64,000 nt of DNA from Plasmodium relictum (Eukaryota > Apicomplexa > Aconoidasida > Haemosporida > Plasmodiidae), in assembly GCF_900005765.1 (NCBI RefSeq), contig NC_041686.1, positions 62,001 to 126,000 on the forward strand. Direction: 5' to 3'. The position numbers were made by a program, and so were the translations under genes. Below are positions 37,001 through 47,473 of the stretch, one piece after another (position 1 is the stretch's first letter; the number at the start of each line of letters is the position of its first letter). The notes under the pieces are model-generated. The model had not been told where the DNA came from, searched no databases, and was given only the letters and a program-made list of their open reading frames with translations.

Positions 37001-37146
37001 TCTCCCATATAATATGATTCTTTTTCTTTTATATAAATATCTGATTTATTTGTGAAACTATTATTATCTAATTTATCATATCTTTCTTCTCTGTAATAGT
37101 ATTTATCTCCTTCTTCACCTCTTTTAACCATCTCATACTTTCCCAT
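34078..37146 (-). CDS. SR-like splicing factor with two RRM domains
   Basis: Single exon, 1,022 residues. RRM1 spans about 227-300, with RNP2 IFVGNI at 230-235 and RNP1 RRFAFIEY at 261-268. RRM2 starts near L332 with RIVVKNI and carries an RNP1-like EKYGIIEYY. The two-RRM order with a basic/acidic Ser-Arg tail resembles SRSF1/4/6-type or RNPS-type SR proteins that choose splice sites in the nucleus. The N-terminus is Lys/Arg/Asn-rich. From about residue 500 the protein is Arg/Glu/Ser-rich, with repeated RSEERRD/RSERKERYERRD units near 640-780 in place of classical RS dipeptide runs, and a direct duplication of about 17 residues containing QRSIMEGEGSEERR. The C-terminus ends in SSSKKQRSYKRN- and GKRK-type basic sequence suited to nuclear import. 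Plus-strand open frames opposite the repeats are shadows. Confidence 0.88.
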   Translation of the reverse strand: MGKYEMVKRGEEGDKYYYREERYDKLDNNSFTNKSDIYIKEKESYYMGENRKYISRSREKMVVGMGRENHKNENIYNNYKKPSLENHYVRRNELSNPDKNRNFSKNKKDYHQKFSRDRYYKRSPRRNFSKDRRKNSIYERNNEKKFKEKYKYEKENNKWNNNNNNNNNRFGLYNTHRIRNEKINNKRYSRDNDRKSYDNNSHKMNIGMMRRERQKDLRNHAYKKPDPCKIFVGNISTNAREEDVRRKFLQYGDILNMQWKRRFAFIEYFKSIHARNAIDEENGKMFFGEELSVQPHHPIAYGNKNDSRKFPPKFQRNFSPKKNESREKKNSLRIVVKNIDDNVSWQDLKDFGREVGSVNYANVVQGYDKEKYGIIEYYNYETMKKAIDVLNGKKFNGKYVVVLRYNESLLDMRHRNKEREFNNIKENNFANNDKYYYKDKIYREDLEDNKDKYRKDKFYDREKNYERSKYNKEKNDVFDRNDKNYKKGMNEKRRSTMDNERDNEMDIERDISHRSKQESKNNEIEVEDAEGSQRSDREYEKNEEEKERGRRRDREMDKGRKRERREREKQNSESRMERNLSVDDREIERERKRERIEREREGDKSESKNERNTSEDRKEMERGGKKEKEKIKNETKNEKNISEDERKRDRSERSKERSEERRERHEERRERIERREKSEERKERSERKERYERRDMSEERRDRSEERKERSERKERYERRDRSEERRDISEERRDISEERRDRSEERRDRSEERREKIQRSIMEGEGSEERREKTQRSIMEGEGSEEIENERIRIKKNKSESSYDRGKRKYSSEIEQKKSKKGKNDKEQDQMKNIYQENNSDYEYINEKRKCIKEKLEEKKVTNEKNENDKKKEKYKKEKYEKYNKNEIGDNQKNDYSNVESYKNEKSESLRNKRVDDQNLSKKAKERNEKDDGLCEKGKATMCKNDREQNVGDDNISYKSDRERSINSKYIKEKGDKNINQINKIDQDYRSRSSSKKQRSYKRNVNRKKVSNISEESGKRK
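34791..35160. repeat. Minisatellite coding Arg/Glu/Ser repeats
   Basis: Tandem units, mostly 18-21 bp with larger nested copies, of a TCTTCTTTCTTCAC-like core encode RSEERRD repeats on the minus strand. A unit of about 51 bp encoding QRSIMEGEGSEERR with flanks is present twice at about 34,795-34,890. Near-identity of copies points to recent expansion. The strong strand asymmetry (purine-rich in the sense strand) leaves the antisense strand free of stops. Confidence 0.85.
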
Positions 37147-37492
37147 TTTTTTTACTAAAAATGATGATATAAAATTTATTTTTTTTTAATAAAGTGTATA
37201 TATATATTAAAAAAAAATAATATATAACTATATGGAAAAGTTTTATTAAACTCTTTACAATTATATAGTTATACAATTTAAAAAAAAAAAAAAATTTAAT
37301 GAAATAATTATAAAATGCTCTAAGTAAATTATTCAATTTTCATAAGATCCTTATATATTTTTATACATTTTCCAAAATTTATAAAAATGTATTTCCTTTT
37401 TAGAAAAAATTTAATTGAATATAAAGCATACGTATAGAGGAAAAAAATATAACGTAATATATAATTTTCTTAAAGATAACCACATACATATG

Positions 37493-37523
<31 letters not shown>

Positions 37524-37828
37524 GAATTATCTGTTTGATTTTATGCTAATTCTTTTGAATTTATTTCATCATAAAAAAAATTAATTTCATTCATAAAATA
37601 TATATATTATAAAAATTAATACAGAAAAAAAAAAAGAAAAAAAAAAAAAAATACAAAAGTTATTACTGAGCGTGCGAAGTATTCATGTTATAATTTAAAA
37701 TAATAATAAATTTTCTATCTTATTTTAATTTATTTATTTGTAACAATTCTTAATTTAATTTTATTTATTTTTCTCACTTAAAATAAAATATTTTTAATAT
37801 ATTTTTATTATAAATTATTTTTCTTGTT

Positions 37829-37860
<32 letters not shown>

Positions 37861-39181
37861 CTATGTTTTTTTGATAATTGTACTTTTTTTTTTTTTTTTT
37901 TATATATATATATTTGTTTAAAATAGTTTTTAATCATAAGATAAATCTAGCAATATGATTTTAATATATATATAAAATACTATAAATAGCAAAATAATTT
38001 TTTTTTTTATACTTTCTAAAAATTATTCATTTTTTTTTACTGTAATGATATTATAAAGTATATTACAAATTTTCATATTTTCCTATATGTTATTTTTTAA
38101 ACAATATTCTATATTCTGTAGGATTTCTATTTAAAATATTATAAAAAAAAAAAGATAATTTTTTTTTCTTAAACTTTTTTATAATTGTTCTCATCTTAAA
38201 TGATGCTGAAATTGGGTAAGTATAATTCTAACTTTAATAAAACCATTATAAATATCTTTAGGGTAAAATTTTTCTTCTTTTCGTCTTCAGTGTTTTGTAA
38301 AATAGAAGAAAAATCATGTTTATAAATTAAAAACGTGCTTAATGACTAGAGAAAGTAATGATTATTTACACAAAAAATAAAATAAAAACAAAAAAGATTT
38401 AAATCGCTATGGAAAATAATTCTAAAAAAGCTATATTAAATAATTTAAATTAAAAATTAACATCTAATCTCTACACTTATTTCATTTCACATGTAACAAA
38501 ATAGCATACATTATTATTATCACTAATTATTCTTATTATTACCTTATTTTTATATTTAAAATAATTAAAAAGGAAAATTTTAAATATCTCAAGCATATGC
38601 GCATAAAATCATGCAAGCCTATTTTAAGTTAATTTCTTCATGAAATAACAATTTTTTTAAAAAATGTACTTTAAAAAATGGAATAAAAAAATGAAAACAA
38701 CCGAATATTTTTGAAAACTTTTTCTTAAAAGTACCATATTTCAATTTAAATATATGAGAAGATATTTAAAAATAAATGCTTTATCAAAAGTAGCGTTTAT
38801 TAATAATTTTGTTTTTGTTATTGTAAATATAATATAATTTATATTTAGTAGCATATATGTGCATACGTAAATTATTAATATATTGAATATATTTTATATC
38901 CATAGAAATACATAGATATAGATAAAATTGTATATCCATTAAAATGTTTAATGTTTTTGTGTATCATTTTTAAATTTCCCAAAATTTCTTACATTTATTA
39001 AATACAAAAAAAAAAAAAAAAAAATTATAAAATATAATGAATTTGGATATAGCCATTACAATAATTAGCCTTCAGATATTTTCTCAATAAATAATTCAAG
39101 ATATAACGTAAAAATAAAAATTTCTTTTTTCTAAATGTTATGTTCTATACAATAATAATAAATAAATAAATAAATAAATAA

Positions 39182-39267
<86 letters not shown>

Positions 39268-40623
39268 TAAACACCTTTTTATTATAAATAATTCCAAAAG
39301 AAATGAAAAAGCTAGAAATTCCTTTTTCTCTAATATATTTTTTCAATTTTTTTATTTTTGAAAAGTACCCAATTTATGTACATTCATAACATACCAAAGT
39401 TACTTTTTATAATCATTTAAAAATAGTAACAAAATATAACTAATATTTTAATTTCCCCCTTCTTATTGTTCTTTTTCTTTTCTTTTTTCCTAAATTTAGT
39501 CCTCTATAATATCTTTTATATGTAGTTCTGTTTTATTCTGGTAAAAAATAAAAAATCATAAATTTCTTATAATATATTAGTCCCTTCTCTTTTTTATTTT
39601 TTTGCAATATTTAATTTTACATAAATATATATATATATTTATGTGAATAAATCCTTCTTATATTATTATTTACAGCTTATTCATATATTTTCTTTTTATA
39701 TTATATTTGTTCTCAACATATAAAAAAATGTCTTTTTCTCAATTTTAATATATTTTTATCTAAATAATTATAAAAAAATATAAACGATATATCCATATAT
39801 TTTTTTTTTTTTAAACTAAAGGATATATACTTTTCTTTTTATTAAAAAAAAAAAATTAACACATAAAGAAAAAAGATCTAAAAATTATATTTATGTATTA
39901 ATATAGTAATAGAGAGATAACAAAAAATACTCAAAGGTATCTTTTCAATCCTTTTTTGAATTTTTGTCTTTTAAATTTGTACCACTTTTTGTATATATAA
40001 ATTAGTATATTTTAAATTCATAAAAAAATATATATATATATATATATATCTCAATTCTCAATTTCCTTTTTTTAGATATAATAAAATTAATAATATCAAT
40101 CCTCTAGTATAATATTTCCTTTTTGTATTTTTGTATAATTCAAATTTACAATAATATTTATAAAAAAAAAAATGATACACTAATATAGCATAATAACGCT
40201 ACAGTGTAAAACGCAGACTTTTATAATTCAAAGAATTTTTAAAATTTGCCAAACAAAAACAATTTAAATGAAATATAAAGTAGTATAAATTTAATAATTT
40301 TTTTTTTATTGAAATATGCAGATACAAATTATCTCTTTTCTAATATTTATATTCAACAAAAAAAAAATTTTTTTTTTTTATTTGCATACCAACTAAAGAG
40401 AAGAAACAAAAAAAAAAAAAAAAGATTATACTCCTTTATATATGTATATATACAATTATAAAATGAACAAAAATACACATTTCCTATGAATTTTTAATTT
40501 ATATACTACATATCTTTTTTAAGTAAAGAATTCGACTTTAAGGATTATACATATATAAATACCTTCTTATCTTTATATTATTTTTTTAAAAACGTTAAGA
40601 GGAAATATGTTAATTTATGAATT
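37147..40623. other. Long intergenic region upstream of the SR-like gene
   Basis: At 3.5 kb this is the longest gene-free stretch. It holds (TA)n runs at about 37499-37522 and 39186-39260, the latter preceded by a (TAAA)n tract from about 39160, and many poly-A/T blocks. A relatively GC-rich GAGCGTGCGAAG lies near 37,668, about 525 bases before the SR-like start. A strong donor-like GTAAGTAT on the plus strand at 38216 has possible acceptors at 38261 and 38290 (see findings). No gene is called; an open frame across the (TA)n run is an artefact. Confidence 0.5.
39160..39260. repeat. (TAAA)n followed by (TA)n microsatellite
   Basis: About seven TAAA units run into about 37 TA units with no interruption. 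It lies in the spacer between the coiled-coil and SR-like genes and will be length-polymorphic. A spurious open frame reading Ile-Tyr repeats crosses it. Confidence 0.95.
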
Positions 40624-41223
40624 TTAATCATTTTTATTTAAATAATTTTCAACTTCAAATATTTTCATATCTAAAAATTTGTCTGTTTCAGACAAATTGT
40701 GATATTGATTTTCATAATCTTTCATTTCTATTAATAATTTACTTAAAATATCTTTCAATGAGTTAAATTTTAAACTTGCGTTTAATTGATTTTCAAAATC
40801 TTCTGTTCCCAAACATTTATTTAAATTAATATATTCTAAATTATAATTATTATTTAAATTTTGTAATTTGTTATTTAAATCCTGTTTTATTAATTCATTT
40901 CTTCTAAATGATATTTTATCATTTATCTGAATTTCTTCTGCTACGTTTTCAAATGACTCTTTTAAAAATTTTAAAAAATTTTTTGCATATTCATTTAAAA
41001 TATCTTCATATCTAACATCTTGAACCTCTTTTAATTTATCCAATATACTTGTTGCATTATATTTTTGTTCAAATTTTATGTTTTCTGTTCTCATTAATTT
41101 TTTTAGTAAATTAATATTTTCTTCATATTTTTTTTCATTTTCTATTTCCTGATTATTTTTTGGTGATGTAATATCTGAAAACAAAAAATTCCAAATAAAT
41201 TTTAATTCTTCCACTGTTGACAT
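40624..41223 (-). CDS. Conserved-type helical/coiled-coil protein, function unknown
   Basis: Single exon, 199 residues, with a clean ATG (MSTVEELKFIW) and TAA. The sequence has even codon use, no low-complexity tract beyond a short Asn stretch near 125-130, and heptad-like hydrophobic spacing from about 35 to 195, so it is mostly alpha-helical. The N-terminal FIWNFLFSDI segment may pack against the helices. No signal peptide, membrane segment or catalytic motif is seen. I do not recognise the family. A small subunit of a coiled-coil complex, such as a kinetochore or spindle component, would look like this, but so would many others. Confidence 0.75.
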   Translation of the reverse strand: MSTVEELKFIWNFLFSDITSPKNNQEIENEKKYEENINLLKKLMRTENIKFEQKYNATSILDKLKEVQDVRYEDILNEYAKNFLKFLKESFENVAEEIQINDKISFRRNELIKQDLNNKLQNLNNNYNLEYINLNKCLGTEDFENQLNASLKFNSLKDILSKLLIEMKDYENQYHNLSETDKFLDMKIFEVENYLNKND

Positions 41224-42951
41224 TTTTCTTCTTTTATTAAAAAATATATAAAATTTCTCATAACTTTTTAATTATTCTATATTTTTTTTTTTTTCTTTTT
41301 TTGTACATTTATCATTAAAGTGTTAAAATTAAAAATTTATAAAATAATAACATTTAAAAAAAAAAAATTTTTAATTTTATTTTATGCGTTATCCACATAA
41401 TAAAAACTTAAACGTGCATTAAAATACTTTTGCATATATATATATATATAATTAAAAATATATTTTTTGTATCTTGTAAAAATTATGTTTGTACAAAATT
41501 TATAGTTATTTTTTCTTTTTTTTTATTAAATAAGAAAAATATATATCTGTTAATTTTCATAAATAATGGTAACTTTTATTTTTTTTTAATTTTAATATTT
41601 TTTTTTTATTTCATTGTACGTTTATGTTTTATGTATTATGCAAATAGCAATAATACATATAATACAAAAAAATAAAGTGCTCAATTTTTTTTTGTGTGTA
41701 AAAATTAGTTTTAAAAAATTTCAAAAAAAGCAAATATTTTTCTTTTAATGTATTAAAAACTAAAAAGAAAATAAAAATTATAGGAAAATATATGATATTA
41801 AAAAAATATTAAAATATTCTGACAATAATGTATTCAAAAAAATAATATTTTTATAGTTTTTTTTTATACTAAGTATATAATACTATCAATAACTTATAAA
41901 AATGTTTAAAGAAAAAAAAAATATATTTTTAATTTTTTTTTATTCTAAAAATTTATTATATATATGTATATATATGTGTGTTTAATTAAAGATATCATTA
42001 TTCTTAAAATTTTACAAATAATAAAATAACCTATCACATTTTTTAATTAATTATATATTTAAGGCTTTTTCACTATTGCTTTATACTTATTTTCCTTCAT
42101 ATTGCACCTAGTTACACATAATATAAATTTTTAAATATCATCATTACCTTTTTTTTTACATTTATATATTTTTTATAATAATAATAATATTTATCATTTT
42201 TACTTTCTTTTATCTCATTTAACTTCTTATACTTTTTTTTTTTTTTTTCGGTTTGTTATTTAAAAATGCAGCACACCAAATAGTTTTGAAAACTCATTTT
42301 GATATTCATATAAAACTAAATTAATGCTCCATTTTTTCCCCATTTTACTAAATACACTAGAGATTATCTTATATTTTCATTAAAAAAAAAAATAAAATAC
42401 TACTACGTTCTAATTTTCAGTTAGGCAGAAACTTTTTTAAAATGTATGCAAATCATAATTCTTTTTTTTTAATTTAAAAGCTAAATATATACTTTAAGAA
42501 ATACTATAACTTTAACCAGGTTATATTTCTTAATGATTATATATGAATTCTAGCTCAAATTAATGTCTTTAAAATTTTATAATGATAATTGAAAAAAAGA
42601 AAAAAAATTTGTATTAAAACAGTTATTTAAGAAATATATATTAAAAAAAAAGTTACAATTTTATATATATTTAAACATATATTTATATTCTTTAAATTTT
42701 ATTAATATTCTAATAAAAAAAAAAAAAATAGACAGCTTTTATAAATAAATTTAAATATAAATAATACTCATACAATATGAAAACTCCTTGTTTTTTTGTT
42801 CACAAATGAAACTTCAAATCTAGATTTTTTTTTATATATATAAAGTACATTTTCATTGTTATTTTTTTATTAAAATAAAAGGATTATTTGTAAATTCACA
42901 TGATACAATTTTCAAAAGAACAAATTTTTTTTATTTGTTTACTGTATTAAA
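41224..42951. other. Divergent intergenic region
   Basis: This 1.7 kb lies between two genes that start here and read outward (coiled-coil protein -, membrane protein +), so both promoters should be inside. Only A/T tracts and short (TA)n are seen. An 81-codon frame at 41430-41675 is hydrophobic low complexity and is not called. Confidence 0.5.
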
Positions 42952-43119
42952 ATGTTGAAATACTTTACGAAAGAACATTATTCTAACTTATCATCTGGGA
43001 AAAGAAAGTCATTAATGATGGAGATGGATATTAAAACAAGGTATGTAAACGAATAAAGAAACAAAAAAAGAAAATTAGAAAAATAAAAGGAAAAAAAGGA
43101 AAAATGGAAATAAAAAAAA

Positions 43120-43190
<71 letters not shown>

Positions 43191-45947
43191 TATAAAATTC
43201 TATGAAAGATTTAAAGTGAAAAATAATAAAATGAGAAATGATAAAATGAAAAAGTGTTTATGTAGCATATGAAGAATAAAAAAATATCTAAAAAAAAAAA
43301 AACAAACAATAAAATATCACGATGTATAAAGTATAGAAAGATTAAAAATAATTTTATTTTTTTTTTTTCAAGAAAAACTTTTATAACAAGAGAAGAATTG
43401 AAACATATTTTCATTTTAGATTCAATGGACGTAACAGCAGGATTATGTTTACTGAATGTTTTTATATTTATTTTAGGTGGGTTAACAAGAGATAAAAAAA
43501 AGGGGGATGTAACTACGAATTTACAAGGAGTTTTATTTATTATAAGTTTATTGTGTTATTCTCTTCAAAAATTTTTAAAAATGTGTATTGTATCTGATTC
43601 CTTTTTTATTCTTCTACTCTCTTTATCATGTATTTTTCCATTTTTATTATTAGAATTGAATGGAAGTTTTAATAGCATCATTTTTTTTTATTTATGCATA
43701 ATATTATATTTTACTAGATATCATTTAAGAATTTTATTTATTTTAGATATTTTTTTAATAATGACAATATTTATAATTGAAATCTCCATAAATACAAGTA
43801 CAATGGATTTGTATATGCTAATGTTTTTATCATGCACTTTTTTTATTAGTATTATATTATACAGATATTTATATTATTTTTCTAAAACAATTGCTATTTC
43901 TTCTACTCAACCTAAAAAAATGATGTTAATTTTTCCTTATATAAATGAATATCAAGAAATCTGTTTCTTAAAATTAGCTGATATTCTTTTAGATTTAAAT
44001 AATTATATTAATATAAAATGGAATTTATTTTATAACAATATACCAAAAGTTAACTTAAAAAATCCAACAGAAATTCAAAATTTAAAAATTGTTTCCTGTA
44101 GATTATCAAATAAATTGTATACACTAAGAAATCAAAAAATGTTTGTCAATTATCCTCCATATTATTGTCTTAAAGTGCTGTATCACAAAAAATTATATTT
44201 AGTTAGTTCAGCTATTGAAAAAAAGAGAAAAAAAATTATGAGATTACATCCTTATTCAAATAAAAAAAATCTTTATTTTTTAATAGAAATGATAAAGCTT
44301 CAAAGAAATTTTTGCGTTCCTGAGAATAAAAATGAAGTGGACTTAAAAAGGAAAAGATTAGACAAAAAATTGGATAAATCACAGAATACTAAAAAAGAGA
44401 AGAATTATTCTGAAGAGAAAATCAATAAAAAAAATAAAAATATTAATAAAAAAAAGCCAGATATAAAAAACTCAAGAATATTACAAAAATATGAGAAAAA
44501 AGAAAAAAGAAAAAAGAAAAAAAAAAATGAAAAAAGAGAGAAATCGCTTAAATCTCATAAAAAGCATAATAACTTAGATACAAAGAAAAATGAAATTAAG
44601 GATTTTTTTGAGTGCAAAATTAATAGCAATTATATGGTAAAACACAAGGATGAAAATAAAAAAAGAAAAAAGAGTAAAAAGGAACAAAAAATATATGGAA
44701 AAAATAATTTTCTAAAGGATGATAAACGAGAAAAAAAAAAAAATAAAATAAAAATTTTAGGAAATTTTAGACATAAAAATTGGGACTTTTATAAAATTCA
44801 TTCAACAAAATTAAGAGAATATTCTTCGGAAGTCAATAAAAGTGAAAAAATAAATGTAGAAAAAAAAAAAAAAAAAAAAGACTATAATTTATTTGGATTT
44901 CAGAAAAAAATTCCAAAACTTAGAAATAATTATACTAACATATTAAGTATAGAAAGAAAAAAAATAAAAAAGTATATTAATAATTTAAAATCCGATGAAC
45001 AACTTTTTGAATCTAAATATGTTTACATTTTATCAAATAAAGGGAATAACAAAAAAAGTGAAAAAATAAAAGGGGTTGAACAAAAATTAAATTATCAGAA
45101 AAATATACTTTTACCTGAAAATGTTAAAAATTTCAAAAAAAAAAAAAAAAAAAAAAGTGACAAAGTAGAAACGATAAAAAATAATAATGCTAATATCATT
45201 GAAAAAGGAAATGTTTTTAAAAGAAAGTTTAAAAAACTAGAAAAACACGGTTTACAAATGTTATACAATAATAAAATAGATGAGGAAATTAATGAAGGAA
45301 AAAATAAAACTAATAAAAGAAAATTATCAAAAAATATTGATAATGATAATGATGATTTTTCTTCTGTTGCTTCTAAACAAAACAAATACACGCAAAATAG
45401 TATAAAAAATTTTTTTGCATTGAATTATAAAAAAGAAATTTACTCAGATAACAAAAATAATAAAAAGTATATCTATAATTCAACAAAAACTTATTTTAAG
45501 CAGAAAAATGAAGATTATCCAAAGAGAAATAAGCAAATATATTTTAATAATTCAGGACAATATACTTCTGCATCTTTTAGTTCATATTATAGTGATATAT
45601 CTGAAGGAAAAATAGTCCTTATAAATTTATCTTGTATTTTTTATATATTTATTCATAAGGTCCAGTTATTATTAAGATATATAGAAAAAATTAATTACGT
45701 TGTACAAAGTGCTAATTTTAAACAAGGAATTTCACCTCATAAAGATATTCTTTTATCTTTTCTTGATCAAAAAATTGAAAGATATTATTTAATGTGGTCT
45801 AATGCTTTTGATTTAGTATATCATGTACAAAATTATATTTATCATATTTTTCTAATTCTAATTTTTCATATCTTTTGCATTTTCTTAAGAATAGCCCCTA
45901 TACACTTGAGTCATTCATATGATCTCGTAATAGAAGAAAAAAAATAA
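42952..45947 (+). CDS. Multi-pass membrane protein with a large Lys-rich insert
   Basis: Two exons, 42952-43040 and 43373-45947, give 887 residues. The donor AAG|GTATGT is near-perfect and the acceptor is TTTTTTCAAG; phase 2 joins to restore Arg (DIKT-R-KTFITREEL). The long frame also opens upstream inside the intron at 43269, but that segment is a Lys run from the intron. About six hydrophobic helices lie in residues 50-215 (TAGLCLLNVFIFILGGL, GVLFIISLLCYSL, FFILLLSLSCIFPFLLLEL and more). Then comes a loop, a Lys/Asn-rich insert from about 340 to 700, and one or two more hydrophobic helices near the C-terminus (HIFLILIFHIFCIFL). LQKFLKMCIVSDSFF weakly recalls the LK-x-LT-x-x-x-S-x-D-x-I motif of GPI2/PIG-C, but the conserved ends of that family are not seen. 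Function is unassigned. Confidence 0.7.
43122..43186. repeat. (TA)n microsatellite inside an intron
   Basis: About 32 TA units in the single intron of the multi-pass membrane protein gene, between the GTATGT donor at 43041 and the acceptor at 43372. Length change here would alter intron size only. Confidence 0.95.
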
Positions 45948-46212
45948 ATAAAATAAACTTATAATTCTCATTATTTAATGTTAAAAATTAGTCAAGAATA
46001 TATATTGTCTAATATAATGTTAAATTATTTTTACCTTTTTATTTTTTATTTTTTTTTTTTATCAAATGCCCAATTTCTTAGTTTAAAATTAATAGTTTTT
46101 TAATAATTTTTATCTCAAGATTTTTAGTATCTCCTCTAATTATTGCTATTATTATTTCACCAATAATAAATACCATATCTATAAATCCAAAAAATATTTT
46201 TAAAATAAAAAC

Positions 46213-46969
46213 ATGTTTTTTTATATTATCCCTTTTTATGTAAAAAAAAAAATCAAATTTTTTAAAATAAAGACAATAAGTTATAAAAAAAATAAAATTT
46301 TTATACCGTATATATATTTTTTCATTTTTAGATTAATATTGTCAATATTAGATTATTTGTGGACAATTTTTTTAGTTCACAAAAATTTCTGGAATTTAGA
46401 AGAAACTTCTTTACTTAAATTACAAAAAATATATAAGTATAAAATTTTATTTAATTATTATTTTTTTTTTATCTAGGTATCTATAAATAATTATTTTTTT
46501 GATGTATCATTATAATTTTTTTTTTCTTTTTGTTATAGGTATAATATATTTTATGAAGCTGAATTTATAGTATTTGCTCCTATATATTATTTTTTAGTAA
46601 TGCATAGATTAAAAAGTATGTGGTATATATATGTTATTTGGATGTCCTTAATAAATATAATATTTTGGAAATATGTAGGTGTTCCTTTAATAGGTTTAAA
46701 AATTAATATTTCCCTAATAATTTTAATTTTCATGTGTATATTATTTATTATAAGGTATGTAAATAAAAATAAATATATTTTATTTTAATTTTTAACTTTA
46801 TTTTTTCTTTTTCTTTATTTCCTGTAATTATTAATTTTCTTTTTATAGGCCCTTTGAGATAGTTAAAAGAGACATCTTTTCAAAATATGTTTTACCATAT
46901 ATATTATTTTTAGATGATATTTTACATTTTGTTAACAATGAAAAAGAACTAAAATATTTATATTGTTAA
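46213..46969 (+). CDS. Small membrane protein, at least three exons, start uncertain
   Basis: Three exons are well supported by phase: up to 46436, 46539-46754 and 46849-46969. The joins read KIYK|YNIFYEAEF and LFII|RPFEIVKRD. With the ATG at 46213 the protein has 186 residues and about four hydrophobic helices (RLILSILDYLWTIFLV, FIVFAPIYYFLVM, WYIYVIWMSLINIIF, ISLIILIFMCILFII), ending in a soluble tail RPFEIVKRDIFSKYVLPYIL. The first 40 codons are Lys/Phe/Ile-rich and a typical TTTTTAG acceptor occurs at 46329-46331, so the true first exon may lie upstream instead, for example at an ATG at 45978; that would need a phase I could not complete. No family is recognised. Confidence 0.6.
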
Positions 46970-47473
46970 ATAAAAGAGTACCCATTTATATATGTTTCTT
47001 AAAATAGTTTTAAATTTAATATATATATATATATATATATATTTTAATATTACATTAGTTATATTTTATACTGTTTATTATTTTATTTTTTTTTTTAAAC
47101 TTATTTATTTTTATATTTTTTGTAGAGTTATTATGGTGATTCAAATTATAATTATTTCAATTTTTTTATAAAATTATACTTTTATATTTGTTGTCAAATT
47201 TCCTCAATATTTAATTTTGCATTAAAATAAAAATTTTATTTTTGAAATTAAATTATTATAAGTATATACATTAAAAATTATCTATAAGTTATTATTAAAA
47301 ATCATATTTAAGTTTGAAAATGAAAATGTGAATAAAACAACAAAAAAACAAAAACATGACATGAAAAAGGAAAAATCTATATTTTTATTAAAAACTAAAA
47401 AAAATAGAAATATTTAAAAATGTTTACATTATAATTAATTAAAATAAAAAAAAATAAAATAAAATAAATATAA
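46970..47473. other. Convergent 3' intergenic region
   Basis: About 500 bases between two stop codons on opposite strands. A short (TA)n run lies near 47,021-47,042; the rest is A/T tracts. Nothing else is seen. Confidence 0.5.

Noticed and set aside
38200-38300. Possible box C/D snoRNA (ATGATGC near 38200)
   Set aside because: The C-box match is imperfect and no D box with a terminal stem was found at a suitable distance.
39131-39346. Open frame reading Ile-Tyr repeats on the minus strand
   Set aside because: It is a translation of the (TA)n and (TAAA)n microsatellite.
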